Below are positions 63,122 to 64,000 of a stretch of 64,000 nt of DNA, in pieces. The notes beneath the pieces are model-generated. The model did no database searches. It was given only the letters and a program-made list of their open reading frames with translations, and was not told the DNA's origin. The position numbers and the translations under genes were made by a program. This DNA comes from Sulfolobaceae archaeon (GTDB lineage: Archaea > Thermoproteota > Thermoprotei_A > Sulfolobales > Sulfolobaceae): the NCBI GenBank assembly GCA_028277025.1, contig JAPYVG010000005.1, forward strand, positions 1-64,000, in the 5' to 3' direction. Position 1 is the stretch's first letter; each line of letters opens with the position of its first letter.

Positions 63122-64000
63122 ACGTCTCCTCCTCTTTTTTAGTCTTCCCCTCTGTGGTGGTTGGAGGTAAAGAAGATAATGCTTTTATAATTTCCTTTTC
63201 ACCTTCCGTCAGTTCAAGTTCTTTATCTAATTTATCCCTATACTTTGAGTAATATTGAACGAAGAATGGTAAAACATCATTTAAAGTCTTCTCTTTAGAA
63301 GAGTGTATTTTTTCACCTATTTTCCTAAGTAATAATTCTAGGTTATCTCTATTCTCTTTAGTCTTCGATAAGAGCTGAATGTATTGTGGGAATTGGTATT
63401 TAACCCATTTAGCCTTATAAGTAGGTTTCTTCTTTTCTAAAGACGCTAAAGCAACACCAGGTCCCATTAAGTCAAAAACATACGAAAGCAAATCCCATCC
63501 GACAAGCTTAGCTCTAGATAGAAACAGTGAAGCTTTCGATAATGCGTCGTATGCTCTCCATACGTCCTCCATATCAGTATATTGTAACGGTATGTTCTCA
63601 TCTAACCATCTCATTAATAGCTCATAATCAATTTGAGTGCTTGTAACTGCACTCTTAGCCTGCCAATAATACTTGGCCCAAAACACTTGTCTTAACGCCT
63701 CAAATGGGTCTAACTCCCTATCTTTCCTCCTAACTAACTCTTTAGCCATTTCGAGAGTAACTTTACCAAAACCTTCAGCTACACCTTGTAGCATATTAAT
63801 TGCGTATCTTGCATCTCCCTCACTTTGTTCTATAATATAGTCTAATGCCTCATCATCACAATGTATCTTTTCTGCATCACAAATATGTTTTAAAATCCTC
63901 TTCATAGGATATTTACCTAACCTCTTTAACTCTATCATCTCTACAGCGTTTCTTATAGGTCTTAATGATGGATCCCATGGGTCATTAGCGGTCAAAATTA

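Overview
The window is chromosomal DNA of a thermoacidophilic crenarchaeon of the Sulfolobales. The best match from memory is Sulfurisphaera (Sulfolobus) tokodaii or a very close relative. The reasons are low G+C, short intergenic gaps, TATA boxes about 25 bases before many leaderless starts, frequent GTG/TTG starts, tRNA introns at position 37/38, and Sulfolobales genes such as the LysW carrier lysine pathway, CedB, LysM, Orc1-2, Gins23 and CarS. The species is an inference; I could not search a database. Almost everything is housekeeping. I see no rRNA, CRISPR array or intact insertion sequence.

Layout. (1) 1-9,400: PHI (ribulose monophosphate pathway), the DNA-import ATPase CedB, then lysYZM and lysWXJK (the 56-residue LysW is included) and a cis-prenyltransferase. 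(2) 9,400-20,700: ribosomal and translation genes (S8e, SRP19, L40e, AspRS, TruD, Pth2, EF-1beta), an epimerase between twin tRNA-Lys genes, a degenerate ThDP-fold protein, tRNA-Cys and the Cdc48/VAT ATPase. (3) 20,700-32,000: FEN1, then a complete run to uroporphyrinogen III (precorrin-2 dehydrogenase, HemA, B, L, C, D), a phosphodiesterase-like protein and a two-subunit FAD dehydrogenase. (4) 32,000-49,900: beta-lactamase-fold nuclease and DNA ligase, a probable C/D box sRNA, dCTP deaminase, Pdo, RNA and ribosome quality-control genes (Mut7-C, NEMF/Rqc2, Rio2, DUF460), MetK, Lsm, PyrG, HPS (partner of PHI), Trm112 and GlmM. (5) 49,900-53,500: the only gene-poor stretch, with a frameshifted gene remnant, a GC-rich multi-hairpin element and an unexplained ORF fragment, followed by two genes and tRNA-Leu. 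(6) 53,500-64,000: Tmk, Clp1/Grc3 kinase, a RadA paralogue, CarS, then MCM, Gins23, a THUMP protein, Orc1-2, a small winged-helix protein, MoaC and RfcL (cut by the right edge).

The genes form several coherent modules. HPS and PHI together make pentose phosphate in archaea that lack the classical pentose phosphate pathway. LysY, Z, W, X, J and K form one carrier-protein pathway. HemA to HemD form one tetrapyrrole operon. FEN1, ligase, MCM, GINS, Orc1-2 and RfcL are replisome parts.

Most interesting points: three well-conserved or plausible genes have no ATG, GTG or TTG that preserves their N-terminus (fen1 would start at ATC, a nucleotidyltransferase at ATA, a winged-helix gene at ATA). There is an unexplained structured GC-rich element at 51,036-51,212. 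Two tRNA-Lys genes are near-identical but carry unrelated introns. Two divergent genes have interlocked promoters within about 33 bp.
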